Assembly (NCBI GenBank): GCA_947631675.1
Contig: CANRMG010000011.1
Span: 1 to 21,027 of the forward strand
DNA: 21,027 nucleotides
DNA from: an uncultured Oscillospiraceae bacterium
GTDB lineage: Bacteria > Bacillota_A > Clostridia > Oscillospirales > Oscillospiraceae
Direction of reading: 5' to 3'
Below the pieces are notes generated by a model. That model ran no database searches. It was given only the letters and a program-made list of their open reading frames with translations, and had not been told where the DNA came from. The position numbers and the translations under genes were made by a program. Shown one piece after another: positions 6,107-13,929 of this stretch. How positions within the stretch are numbered: the stretch's first letter is position 1; every line of letters starts with the position of its first letter.

Positions 6107-7433
6107 ATGCCAGCACGTTGTGGTCCTGCCACTTGTTGGACCGGAACCGCCACAGGAAGCAGGTGGCCCGGAGGACCCAGTCGGCGGACCAGCCGAACCA
6201 TATGCCCCACAGGCCCACGCCCGTGTACCGGCACAGATACCAGGAAAGGCCCACCCGCAGCGTCCACATGCTGACGGTGCCTACCCACATGGTGAAGGAC
6301 ACGTCGCCCGCCGCCCGCAGGCCGTTGGGCACGGTGAAGGCCGAGGGCCAGAGGATGACCCGTATGGCTGATACGAACCAGGTGATCTGGCAGGTGAGCG
6401 CCCGCCCGGCGGGGGACAGGGCCGTGAGCCGGGTAATCAAGGGGGCGGCGGCGCTGATGACGCCGCCGGAGACGAGCACCACGAGGGTGGAGATCTTCGT
6501 AAAGTAGATCATATACCGCCGGGCCTCGTCGGGCCGGCCCCGGCCCATGCACTGGCCCGCCACGGTGAGAAGGCCTATGCCGATGGCCTGGCCGGGCATG
6601 CCGCTGCAGGAGTCCAGGATGGCGATGATGGCCTGGGAGGCGATGGCGGTGGTGCCCAGGACCGATACGGTGGACTGGACCACCAGCTTGCCGAACTGGA
6701 ACATGCCGTTCTCGATGGCCGAGGGGATGCCAAGGCGCAGGATGCGCCGGAGCATGGTCCCGTCGGGCCGGAAGGCGCTCAGCTTGCCCAGGGAGATGAT
6801 CTGCCCGGGCCGGGACTGGAACCGGAGCATCACCCCGGCGCTGACGATGCGGCTGGCCAGGGTGGCCAGCGCCGCCCCCAGCACGCCCATGCCGCAGCCG
6901 AAGATGAGGATGGCGTTGCCGATCACGTTCAGGATGTCTGCCACCAGGGCCACGATCATGGGCCGGCGGGAGTCGCCGGTGGCCCGGAACAGGGCTGCGC
7001 TGGCGGTATAGAGGGCCAGGAAGGGATAGCTCAGGGCCGTGACCAGCAGGTACACGTCCGCCGCGTCCATGACGGCGGGCTCCACCGTGCCGAAGATGAG
7101 GCCCAGGATGGGCCGGCGCAGGGTAGCCAGCACCGCGCAGCAGGTGATGGACAGAATAAACGACGCGCTCAGCACCTGGTTGGAGGCCTTGTTGGCCTGC
7201 AGGTGATTCTCCTGGCCTATGTACTGGGAGCAGACGATGGTGCCGCCGGCGGCCAGGGCCGAGAAGAAATAGACGATGAGCATGTTGAGCGAGTCCACCA
7301 GCGCCACCCCGGAGATGGCCGCCTCGCCCACGTTGGAGACCATGAACGTGTCCGCCACGCCCATGAGCCCGGTGAGCACCTGCTCCAGTATGAGGGGCCA
7401 CAGCAGCGCCCGTATCTCTTTTTTCGTGAACAT
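6105..7433 (-). CDS. MATE-family multidrug/metabolite efflux transporter
   Basis: This 442-residue membrane protein has about 12 hydrophobic spans in two similar halves, the normal MATE size. The start has IRALLWPLILEQVLTGLMGVADTFMVS and GEAAISGVALVDSLNML, as in NorM/DinF-like clostridial members. The second half begins around RRILRLGIPSAIENGMFQFG. MATE proteins expel cationic drugs or metabolites using a sodium or proton gradient; the substrate cannot be read from sequence. I chose the ATG at 7431-7433 because AGGAGG lies seven bases before it. A longer frame to 7514 would add 27 residues across the promoter. It is a single-gene unit with its own promoter and terminator. Confidence 0.93.
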   Translation of the reverse strand: MFTKKEIRALLWPLILEQVLTGLMGVADTFMVSNVGEAAISGVALVDSLNMLIVYFFSALAAGGTIVCSQYIGQENHLQANKASNQVLSASFILSITCCAVLATLRRPILGLIFGTVEPAVMDAADVYLLVTALSYPFLALYTASAALFRATGDSRRPMIVALVADILNVIGNAILIFGCGMGVLGAALATLASRIVSAGVMLRFQSRPGQIISLGKLSAFRPDGTMLRRILRLGIPSAIENGMFQFGKLVVQSTVSVLGTTAIASQAIIAILDSCSGMPGQAIGIGLLTVAGQCMGRGRPDEARRYMIYFTKISTLVVLVSGGVISAAAPLITRLTALSPAGRALTCQITWFVSAIRVILWPSAFTVPNGLRAAGDVSFTMWVGTVSMWTLRVGLSWYLCRYTGVGLWGIWFGWSADWVLRATCFLWRFRSNKWQDHNVLA

Positions 7434-7469
7434 GACGCCGCCTCCTCTCCATTTGATAGCGCAAAAGCT

Positions 7470-7498
7470 ATTATAGAGGCGCCTCGCGTCAAAAACAA
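7470..7498 (-). promoter_or_regulatory. MATE gene promoter with palindromic spacer
   Basis: On the minus strand, TTGTTT (7493-7498) and a perfect TATAAT (7470-7475) are 17 bases apart. The spacer begins with the perfect 10-base palindrome GAGGCGCCTC (7476-7485), a possible operator. ATAGC and GCTAT (7456-7471) form a small inverted repeat just downstream. Confidence 0.5.
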
Positions 7499-7533
7499 GG
7501 GCCGAATTGAACAAAAGAAAGGAGGTAAAAAAG

Positions 7534-7564
7534 TCCGGGGTTGTCGGGCCCCGGAAAAAACAGC
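7534..7564 (-). terminator. Hairpin with T run on the minus strand
   Basis: TCCGGGG (7534-7540) pairs with CCCCGGA (7549-7555). A-runs flank it on the plus strand, so only minus-strand transcripts would see a stem followed by U's (about 7528-7533). No minus-strand gene lies upstream; it may shield the MATE promoter from antisense transcription. Confidence 0.35.
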
Positions 7565-7593
7565 TTGCGCAAAGGAGGTATGGGCGATATAAT
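7565..7593 (+). promoter_or_regulatory. Promoter of the LRR operon leader
   Basis: TTGCGC (7565-7570) and a perfect TATAAT (7588-7593) are 17 bases apart; the predicted start is near 7600. This would give an unusually long leader of about 280 bases before the LRR gene. Confidence 0.45.
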
Positions 7594-7760
7594 AAGAGCG
7601 CGAGATAAATAAAGGCAGGGCGCAGGGTGTTGCGACCACCCTACGCCCCTATGCAGGAGAGGCTAATTCTCCCACACAGCAGAATAACTGCACCGTTTCG
7701 TATTATATCCGTTTTTGTGCGGAAACACAAGAGCGGCCGGTACGAGGCTGTGTGGCTTTC

Positions 7761-7798
7761 GTGGTGTAGGGAATTGATTCCCTGCACCGCTTTTGTTT
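7761..7798 (+). terminator. Terminator-like hairpin inside the leader (possible attenuator)
   Basis: GTGGTGTAGGGAAT (7761-7774) pairs with ATTCCCTGCACCGC (7777-7790) over 14 pairs, two of them G-U, with a two-base loop, and is followed by TTTTGTTT. It lies 80 bases before the LRR start and downstream of the only visible promoter. It could end a small RNA of about 200 bases or control read-through into the operon. Confidence 0.55.
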
Positions 7799-7878
7799 AT
7801 CTCGGCGGGAAAGTCCGGGGGCGGGTCCCCTGCCCCCGGGCCGGTACTGCCGGAGAAAAACAAAAAGGAGAGAAGAAC

Positions 7879-9177
7879 ATGAAAAAAGTGACGGCAATTA
7901 TTCTTGCACTGGTCCTGGCATTTTCTTTTTCCGTGCTCCCAGTCTCGGCCGCCGAGGAGGCGCCAGCGGAGCTCGACCTGACCCCCTCGGAGGGGCTGGA
8001 ATTTGAGAGCAACGGCGACGGCACCTGCTCCATCGTCGGCATCGGCACCTGTACAGATACCGACCTTGTTATCCCCACCCAGAGCCCCGCTGGGGACACG
8101 GTCACGCTGATCGCACCCAAGGCTTTTCAGTATTTGGAGGACGTAGACAGTGTAACGCTGGCGAACTATGAGTATGAAGTGGGCGAATGGGCGTTTCAGA
8201 ACGGCGAGTTTGAGACCCTGAACATCATCGGCGGCGCGCCGGTGCTGGACGAAGCCGCCTTTTCTTCCTGCGAGGACCTGACGTCCATCACGATACAGGA
8301 CAGCGATATAACCAGCGGGGAAGATGTCTTTTATAGTTGCGGCGACGAAGCGGAGGTGTCTTTCATCAACTGCACGGGCTTGTTGGATGACGGCCAATTT
8401 AAATATGCCGACATCATCAGCCTTTCCTTTAACAGCTGTGAGCTGGAGTTTGGAGAATATCTCGTTAGTAGTTGTGACGGCCTGGCGTCCGTCGTGTTTA
8501 CGGACAGCAATATCATGATGAACGAAAATGCTTTTTACAGCTTTGGCGATAAAGCAACGGTGGAGATGACCGGCTGCACGATGGCGCTGGATAAACGCGC
8601 GTTTGAGTATAGTGAAATCGTGAGCCTCACTGTTACGGATACGGACATCGAGCTGGAGGAATATGATTTCAGCAGCTGCGAGGACTTGACGTCTATCAAG
8701 TTCGTCAACAGTGTGATCTCTGCCGACGAGAATGCCTTTTATAGCTGCGGCGATGAGGCAGAGGTGGAAATAACGGATTGTCAAACGGAACTGGACAAAC
8801 GCGTGTTTGAGTACTCCTCTTTGAAGAGCCTTACAGTCACCGGCGGATCGTTCTCCGCGGAGGAATACGCTTTTGGGTCCTGCGAAGATTTGGAGAACGT
8901 GCAGATCGATTGTAACCAAGTGACGTTACATGAAAATGCATTTAACAGCTGCGACGACTTGGTGTCTGTCAGCATCTGCAACAGTGACGAGGCGGACCAC
9001 GAGATCGTAATCGACGACGGGGCGTTTGAGTACTGCGAAAAATTGGCCGAAGTCACCATCGGCGACGGTCTGACGGAGCTGGGCAAATATGTGTTCGACG
9101 GCTGTGCCGAGGATCTTATCATCACCATCGCCGGGACGCAGTACACCGCGGACCAGCTGTCAGACGGCCTGGACTGA
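7879..9177 (+). CDS. Secreted leucine-rich-repeat (BspA-like) protein
   Basis: This 432-residue protein has a clear signal peptide (MKKVTAIILALVL, cut after VSA, about residue 24). The rest is acidic and made of LRR_5/BspA-type repeats of about 22-23 residues, with strands such as LTSITIQDS and turns such as AFSSCEDL. A higher-order unit of exactly 68 residues (204 bases) recurs in register from 8125, seen as F-Y/N-S-C/F positions at 8329, 8533, 8737 and 8941. No LPXTG motif, membrane anchor or dockerin is visible, so it is probably released or loosely attached. BspA-like repeats often mediate adhesion or protein binding in gut bacteria, but its partner is unknown. AAAGGAG lies eight bases before the ATG. 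The coding sequence looks less GC-rich than its neighbours. Confidence 0.88.
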   Translation: MKKVTAIILALVLAFSFSVLPVSAAEEAPAELDLTPSEGLEFESNGDGTCSIVGIGTCTDTDLVIPTQSPAGDTVTLIAPKAFQYLEDVDSVTLANYEYEVGEWAFQNGEFETLNIIGGAPVLDEAAFSSCEDLTSITIQDSDITSGEDVFYSCGDEAEVSFINCTGLLDDGQFKYADIISLSFNSCELEFGEYLVSSCDGLASVVFTDSNIMMNENAFYSFGDKATVEMTGCTMALDKRAFEYSEIVSLTVTDTDIELEEYDFSSCEDLTSIKFVNSVISADENAFYSCGDEAEVEITDCQTELDKRVFEYSSLKSLTVTGGSFSAEEYAFGSCEDLENVQIDCNQVTLHENAFNSCDDLVSVSICNSDEADHEIVIDDGAFEYCEKLAEVTIGDGLTELGKYVFDGCAEDLIITIAGTQYTADQLSDGLD

Positions 9178-9188
9178 CGGAGGGAAAA

Positions 9189-9689
9189 ATGAAAAAGGCA
9201 TGCTTAATCGCATTGGCTCTCGTCCTGGTGCTGACCATGACAGGCTGCAGCGGGAAGGCGCTGGAGGAGAAGATCAACAATGTCGCCGACCGCATAGAGG
9301 CCGGGGCCGAGAGCCTGGAGGAAAAGGCCGGCGAACTGGAGGACAAATTGAATGGAACGGCGGCGGAGGAGCCGGAACCCACCGAGGCACCGGAGCCGAC
9401 GGAGGAACCGGCGCAGGAGGCGGCCGCATCTGACGACATCCGGCCGGAGATCAAAGAGGCCATCGACACGTACGAAGAGTTCTTCCGTGAATACGTGGAT
9501 TTCATGAAGAACTATGACACCTCGGACATAGGCGCCATGGGCGACTATCTCTCCTTCCTGGGAAAGTATACGGAGTATATGCAGAAGCTGGATGACCTGG
9601 AGGATGCAGACCTGACCGACGCAGAGACGGTTTACTTTACGCAGGCAATGCTGCGGATCGACCAGATGCTTCTGGAAGTGGCGAGCTGA
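9189..9689 (+). CDS. Lipoprotein, possibly DUF6591-like
   Basis: This 166-residue protein has a lipoprotein signal ending in the lipobox LTMTGC, so Cys20 should carry the lipid and hold it on the outer face of the membrane. A short coiled-coil-like acidic stretch (residues 23-55) and a Glu/Pro/Thr linker (about 58-76) precede a helical domain (85-165) beginning RPEIKEAIDTYEEFF and containing YVDFMKNYD. The helical domain resembles small clostridial lipoproteins annotated DUF6591; I am only moderately sure of that name, and the function is unknown. It starts 11 bases after the LRR stop, with GGAGG five bases before the ATG, so the two are almost certainly co-transcribed. Confidence 0.85.
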   Translation: MKKACLIALALVLVLTMTGCSGKALEEKINNVADRIEAGAESLEEKAGELEDKLNGTAAEEPEPTEAPEPTEEPAQEAAASDDIRPEIKEAIDTYEEFFREYVDFMKNYDTSDIGAMGDYLSFLGKYTEYMQKLDDLEDADLTDAETVYFTQAMLRIDQMLLEVAS

Positions 9690-9721
9690 AAACCGGGTCA
9701 AAAGAATAAGGAGGTATTCAT

Positions 9722-10162
9722 ATGACACCAACCGAACAGGTCTATCAGCCCTCTCAGGCGCCCGTGGGGCAGTTGAAAACGAACCGGGGACTGCTCAAAT
9801 TCATACTGCTCTCCCTCATCACCTTCGGGATATACGGTATCGTGCTGTTTTCATCCATATCCACCGACATCAACATCATCGCCGGACGGTACGACGGAAA
9901 AAAGACCATGCACTACTGCCTGCTGGTGTTTCTTGTGGGGTGGCTCACGGCGGGCATAGCGTTTTTCGTCTGGTATCACAGAATATCGGCGCGCATCGGC
10001 GGTGAGCTCAAGAGGCGGGGCATCTATTACCGCTTCGGCGCCGGCACATACTGGCTCTGGGGCGTCTTGGGCACGCTCATCGCCGTCGGTCCGTTCATAT
10101 ACTGCCACAAGCTTTTCAAGGCCATGAACATGCTTTCTCTGCACTACAATACTCACGGCTGA
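9722..10162 (+). CDS. DUF4234 membrane protein
   Basis: This 146-residue membrane protein has a short hydrophilic start and about three spans (residues 25-45, 64-86 and 112-128). The sequence LLKFILLSLITFGIYGIVLF followed by DIN is the signature of DUF4234, a family of small bacterial membrane proteins with unknown role. A perfect AAGGAGGT lies six bases before the ATG. It follows the lipoprotein gene by 32 bases and is closed by a terminator, so it is the last gene of the LRR-lipoprotein operon. Confidence 0.9.
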   Translation: MTPTEQVYQPSQAPVGQLKTNRGLLKFILLSLITFGIYGIVLFSSISTDINIIAGRYDGKKTMHYCLLVFLVGWLTAGIAFFVWYHRISARIGGELKRRGIYYRFGAGTYWLWGVLGTLIAVGPFIYCHKLFKAMNMLSLHYNTHG

Positions 10163-10171
10163 ACAGCAACT

Positions 10172-10205
10172 ACCCGGCGGAAGGGCTTTCCTCCCGCCGG
10201 GTTTT
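10172..10205 (+). terminator. Intrinsic terminator after the DUF4234 gene
   Basis: ACCCGGCGG (10172-10180) pairs with CCGCCGGGT (10194-10202), with partial pairing of AGG and CCT inside the loop, followed by TTTT. It ends the three-gene operon only 17 bases before the pcrA start. Confidence 0.85.
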
Positions 10206-10209
10206 ATGC

Positions 10210-10215
10210 TATACT
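10210..10215 (+). promoter_or_regulatory. -10 element placed for a leaderless pcrA mRNA
   Basis: TATACT ends seven bases before the pcrA ATG (10222), so transcription would begin at or next to the A of the start codon. No good -35 is visible at 10187-10192, which lies within the terminator hairpin. No ribosome binding site is present in CTCTCCCC before the ATG. Confidence 0.45.
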
Positions 10216-10221
10216 CTCCCC

Positions 10222-12675
10222 ATGGACGATTTTACGAAAAACTACATAGACGCCCGGCGGAAGGTCATCGCGAAAAACTTTCCCCGGCTGAACGACAAGC
10301 AGAAAGAGGCGGTCATGGCCACGGAAGGGCCCTTGTTGATACTGGCCGGGGCCGGCAGCGGCAAGACCACAGTGCTCATCAACCGCATCGCCAACCTCAT
10401 GAAATACGGCCGGGCCTCCGACTCAGACCAGCTTCCCCCCGACGCGGACGAGGAGAAGCTGGACGTCATGCGCCGGTATCTGGCGGGGGACGAGAGCCTC
10501 AAACGCCCAGCGGAGGAGGCCGCGGCCTTCGAGCCCGTGGCGCCCTGGCAGATATTGGCCATCACTTTCACCAACAAGGCCGCCGGCGAGCTCAAGGACC
10601 GGCTGAACGCCATGCTGGGCGAGGCGGCGGAGGACATTTGGGCCCGGACCTTCCACTCCGCCTGCGTGCGCATTCTGCGCAAGGAGGCGCCCCTTCTGGG
10701 CTACCCTGACAGCTTCACCATCTACGACGAGGCGGACCGCATCGCAGTCATCAAGCGCATATTGAAGGACGAGAACATGGACGAGAAGGTCTACCCGCCC
10801 CGGTGGGCGGCAGCCTGCTTCGACCAGGCACGGAACCGGCTCCAGACCCCCGCCCTATTTGCCCAGGCGGCGGAGAAGTCAGGGGACTTTCGCATGCAGG
10901 GGGCGGCGAAGCTCTACAAGGCCTATGCCAAGCGGCTCATGGAGGCCGGGGCCATGGACTTCGACGATCTCCTCTACAACACCGTGCGCATCCTGCGGGA
11001 GTTTCCCGAGGTGCGGGAGCGATACCAGCGCAAGTTCAAGTACGTGCTCATCGACGAGTACCAGGACACCAACAACCTCCAGTACATGATGGCCACGCTC
11101 TTGGCCGGGGCACACCGGAACATATGCGTGGTGGGCGACGACGACCAGTCCATTTATGCATTCCGGGGGGCCACCATCGAGAACATCCTGTCCTTTGAGG
11201 ACCAGTATGAGAAGGCCCGGGCCATCCGCCTGGAGCAGAACTACCGCTCCACGGGCCATATCCTGAACGCCGCCAACGCGGTGGTTGCAAACAACAAGGG
11301 CCGGAAGGGCAAGAAGCTCTGGACCGACGCCGGAGACGGGGAGCGCATCACCCTGTACGTGGCGAAAAACGAGGACGACGAGGCCCAGTACGTGGTGCGC
11401 CAGGTGCTCCAGGCCGTGGACCAGGGGGACAACCTCCGGGACCACGCGGTGCTGTACCGCCTGAACGCCCAGTCCCGGGCGCTGGAGCAGGCCTTCCTTC
11501 GCCACGGCATCCGCCCCCGCATCGTGAAGGGCAACCCCTTCTTCGAGCGGGCGGAGATCAAGGACCTGATGGCCTATTTCTTCGTGCTCCTGAACCCCGC
11601 GGACGACCTGCGCCTGAGCCGCATCATCAACGTCCCCGCCCGGGGCATCGGCAATACCACCGTCGAGCGGGCCCGGGGCATCGCGGAGGAAAACGGTCTG
11701 CCCCTCTTCACGGTCATATCCATGGCCGAGGCCTTCCCGGAGCTAGCCAAGAGCGCGGGGAAGCTGAAGCCCTTCGTGGAGATGATGAATGGCCTTTCCG
11801 CCACGGCCCATAACGAGGGCCTGGAGGCCCTCTATGACGCGCTTTTGGAAAAGACCGGCTACGCCGCCATGCTGGAGGCCGCCCGCACCGACGAGGCGGC
11901 CAATAAGCTGGAAAACGTGCGGGAGCTGAAAAACTTCATCGTCACCCATATCAAGGAGAGCGGGGACGACACTCTGGCCGGATTCCTGGACGAGGTGAGC
12001 CTCTACACGGACCTGCAGGCGGTGGACCTGGACGAGAACACCGTCACCCTCATGACCATCCACTCCGCCAAGGGACTGGAATTTCCCACCGTGTTCGTGG
12101 TGGGCATGGAGGAGGGGGTATTCCCCTCCCTGCAGGCCATCGGCGAGTCGGAACAGATGGAGGAGGAGCGGCGGCTCGCCTACGTGGCCATCACAAGGGC
12201 GAAAAAGCGGCTCTTTCTCACCAGCGCCCGCCAGCGGATGGTGTTCGGCCAGACGGCCCCCCACCGGGTCAGCCGCTTCGTGGACGAAATACCACCCGAG
12301 CACATCGACCGGCCCTATTCGGACCTGAAGACCTCCGCCTGGTTCGACTTCGACGACGTGCCGGAGACCGACGCCGGCTGGTCCGCCGCCCCCGCGCCCC
12401 GGAAGAACACCTGGTCCGGCGGCAGCCCCGCCCCCGCCGTCCGGGATTGGCAGAAGACCCGGAAAAAGACCCTCGCGCCCCCCGCGCCCAAGGCGGCGGC
12501 CCCTGCCGTCAGCTTCCACGTGGGGGACAGGGTGGAGCACAGCGCATTTCACGCCGGCACCATCACCAAGATGACCCCCATGGGTGGCGACCATCTGATG
12601 GAGATACAGTTCGACACCGCCGGCCTGAAACGCCTGATGCTGAAAGCTGCCACACGGTACATGAAGAAGATATAA
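10222..12675 (+). CDS. pcrA: ATP-dependent DNA helicase PcrA/UvrD
   Basis: PcrA is the superfamily 1A 3'-5' helicase of Gram-positive bacteria, used in repair, replication restart and rolling-circle replication. The 817-residue product shows all motifs in order: Q motif NDKQKEAV; Walker A AGAGSGKTT (42-50); Ia AITFTNKAAGELK; TFHSACVRILR; Walker B LIDEYQDT; VGDDDQSIYAFRGA; EQNYRST; TIHSAKGLEFPTVFVVG; and YVAITRAKKRL. A variable tail is followed by a Tudor-like domain (about 765-817, VGDRVEHSAFHAGTI), which in PcrA/UvrD contacts RNA polymerase. Residues about 62-107 form an acidic insertion between motifs I and Ia that is longer than in Bacillus PcrA. There is no ribosome binding site before the ATG. 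Confidence 0.96.
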   Translation: MDDFTKNYIDARRKVIAKNFPRLNDKQKEAVMATEGPLLILAGAGSGKTTVLINRIANLMKYGRASDSDQLPPDADEEKLDVMRRYLAGDESLKRPAEEAAAFEPVAPWQILAITFTNKAAGELKDRLNAMLGEAAEDIWARTFHSACVRILRKEAPLLGYPDSFTIYDEADRIAVIKRILKDENMDEKVYPPRWAAACFDQARNRLQTPALFAQAAEKSGDFRMQGAAKLYKAYAKRLMEAGAMDFDDLLYNTVRILREFPEVRERYQRKFKYVLIDEYQDTNNLQYMMATLLAGAHRNICVVGDDDQSIYAFRGATIENILSFEDQYEKARAIRLEQNYRSTGHILNAANAVVANNKGRKGKKLWTDAGDGERITLYVAKNEDDEAQYVVRQVLQAVDQGDNLRDHAVLYRLNAQSRALEQAFLRHGIRPRIVKGNPFFERAEIKDLMAYFFVLLNPADDLRLSRIINVPARGIGNTTVERARGIAEENGLPLFTVISMAEAFPELAKSAGKLKPFVEMMNGLSATAHNEGLEALYDALLEKTGYAAMLEAARTDEAANKLENVRELKNFIVTHIKESGDDTLAGFLDEVSLYTDLQAVDLDENTVTLMTIHSAKGLEFPTVFVVGMEEGVFPSLQAIGESEQMEEERRLAYVAITRAKKRLFLTSARQRMVFGQTAPHRVSRFVDEIPPEHIDRPYSDLKTSAWFDFDDVPETDAGWSAAPAPRKNTWSGGSPAPAVRDWQKTRKKTLAPPAPKAAAPAVSFHVGDRVEHSAFHAGTITKMTPMGGDHLMEIQFDTAGLKRLMLKAATRYMKKI

Positions 12676-12676
12676 G

Positions 12677-12705
12677 AAAAGCCCCCTCATTTGAGGGGGC
12701 TTTTT
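12677..12705. terminator. Bidirectional intrinsic terminator
   Basis: AAAAGCCCCCTC and GAGGGGGCTTTT (12677-12688 and 12693-12704) form a perfect 12-bp stem with loop ATTT. T runs follow on both strands. It serves pcrA and the convergent ABC operon. Confidence 0.93.
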
Positions 12706-13928
12706 CATGTCCGCTGCCGCCGGGACCATCTCATAATGGCAAGGGGAGTGCACGCAAGGCCGATCAGGACCGGGACGGTGATGAGAAGATAGGGGGACCA
12801 GATGTACTTCCCGAAGATATGGAACGTATTGGTGCGAAATATGTCTGCGCCGCTGCCCACCAGGGGCAGCAGGTCCAGTGCTTTCTGCGCGCCCATGGGC
12901 AGGTACTGGGCGGCTACCGCCGGCCCGAACACTGCGCCCAGGCTCAAAAGCAGCGCCAGCACGTTGCTCTTTACCAGCGCCGACAGGAGCATGACCACGC
13001 CGGCATAGCCGACGACGCCCAGCAGCGTGAAGGCGTATTCATATATCTCCGCCTGCAGCATATTCATGGGCGCCACGGCCAGAAGCTTTATGGTCTGGAT
13101 GGGCATATCCCACCCGCTTGTGCCCAGCCAGATGAGCTGCGCCGTGACGCTCCCCGCGGCCATGAGCATGAATAGCTCCACGGCGAAGGCCAGCCCGCTG
13201 AGGACCTTCGCCAGCGCCAGGCAATGCCAGCCCTGGTCCATGGTCAGCAGCAGCGGCGCGGTGTTGCGGTGCCACTCCCCGGAAAAGGTGGGCGAGAGGA
13301 TGATGGCAAGAAACAGGGCCATGATCATGCCCATATCCGGCAGCGTATCGCCCAAAAGCTGCTGCCAGCCGCTGGTCCACTGATACCGGAAGGGCTCTTC
13401 CACCCGGGCGTCCATCCCCCGCAGCAGCTCTCCCTCCGGCCCGGTCCACTGGCCCTGGGTGTGCAGAAAATCCTCCAGCGCCCCATCCCGCCGGGCGTAA
13501 AAATCCGTTAGCTGCGACGTATCCACATAGTAGGCCATCAGGATGGAGTAGAGCCCCCGGTCTTGCTCCTCCAATTCTGGATAGAGCAGGCTGAGCCAGC
13601 CGTTGAGCTGGGTCCGCTCGCTGCGCCTCAGCTCGCTTTCCATGCCTGCGGCGTCATATTGCTGCAGGTCCGATACCATCTGCCGGAGGGACTCGTCCGT
13701 GAGCAGACCGCCGTACCGGGCCGCCTGGGCCTGGCTGGCCCGTATCTCTGTCCAGCCGTCGAAGCGGTTGCCGAAAGCGCTGGTGGCGTTGCCCTCGCTG
13801 CCGAACCCGAACCACTGATAGTTCAGCGCCCCGCAGAATATGACCACGTAAATAAAGCACAGCAGCACCGAGACCCGCACGCTGGCCTTTCGCCAGAGTT
13901 TTCTATGTTCCAACCGAAAAAGCTCCAT
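12705..13928 (-). CDS. ABC-2-type transporter permease
   Basis: This 407-residue membrane protein has one span near the N-terminus (about 13-35), a large hydrophilic, probably extracytoplasmic region (about 36-190), and about five C-terminal spans. This is the layout of ABC-2 permeases in clostridial peptide-export and lantibiotic-immunity-like systems. It has no nucleotide-binding motifs. The ATG at 13926-13928 follows GAGGAGG and lies one base after the stop of the ATPase gene, so translation is coupled. A frame extending to 14048 was rejected because it runs inside the ATPase gene. It should form the channel with the ATPase next to it. The substrate is unknown; bacitracin-like peptides or lipids are plausible from the operon type. 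It is the last gene of the sigma-ABC operon. Confidence 0.85.
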   Translation of the reverse strand: MELFRLEHRKLWRKASVRVSVLLCFIYVVIFCGALNYQWFGFGSEGNATSAFGNRFDGWTEIRASQAQAARYGGLLTDESLRQMVSDLQQYDAAGMESELRRSERTQLNGWLSLLYPELEEQDRGLYSILMAYYVDTSQLTDFYARRDGALEDFLHTQGQWTGPEGELLRGMDARVEEPFRYQWTSGWQQLLGDTLPDMGMIMALFLAIILSPTFSGEWHRNTAPLLLTMDQGWHCLALAKVLSGLAFAVELFMLMAAGSVTAQLIWLGTSGWDMPIQTIKLLAVAPMNMLQAEIYEYAFTLLGVVGYAGVVMLLSALVKSNVLALLLSLGAVFGPAVAAQYLPMGAQKALDLLPLVGSGADIFRTNTFHIFGKYIWSPYLLITVPVLIGLACTPLAIMRWSRRQRT

Positions 13929-13929
13929 C

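Larger units (their letters stand above)
7434..7878. other. Intergenic region: divergent promoters and long structured leader
   Basis: This 445-base gap holds the MATE promoter (7470-7498), a minus-strand terminator-like hairpin (7534-7555) and a plus-strand promoter (7565-7593). After the promoter come about 280 bases rich in inverted repeats before the LRR gene start at 7879: 7618-7648, 7656-7672, 7761-7790 and 7815-7839. Two AAAGGAGGT stretches (about 7519-7527 and 7571-7579) look like ribosome binding sites, but neither leads into a reading frame of meaningful length; the longest after them is ten codons. Confidence 0.6.

Noticed and set aside
6001..7464. Second long minus-strand frame in the MATE region
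   Set aside because: Its translation is His/Arg/Gly-rich with no hydrophobic pattern, whereas the frame 6105-7433 is a clear 12-span transporter.
7519..7603. Two AAAGGAGGT ribosome-binding-like stretches in the gap before the LRR gene
   Set aside because: Neither is followed by a usable start and frame; the best gives about ten codons and its ATG is too close to the site.
7663..8919. Open frame of over 400 codons on the minus strand across the LRR gene
   Set aside because: The plus-strand frame has a signal peptide, ribosome binding site and regular LRR repeats; the antisense frame only mirrors the repeat periodicity.
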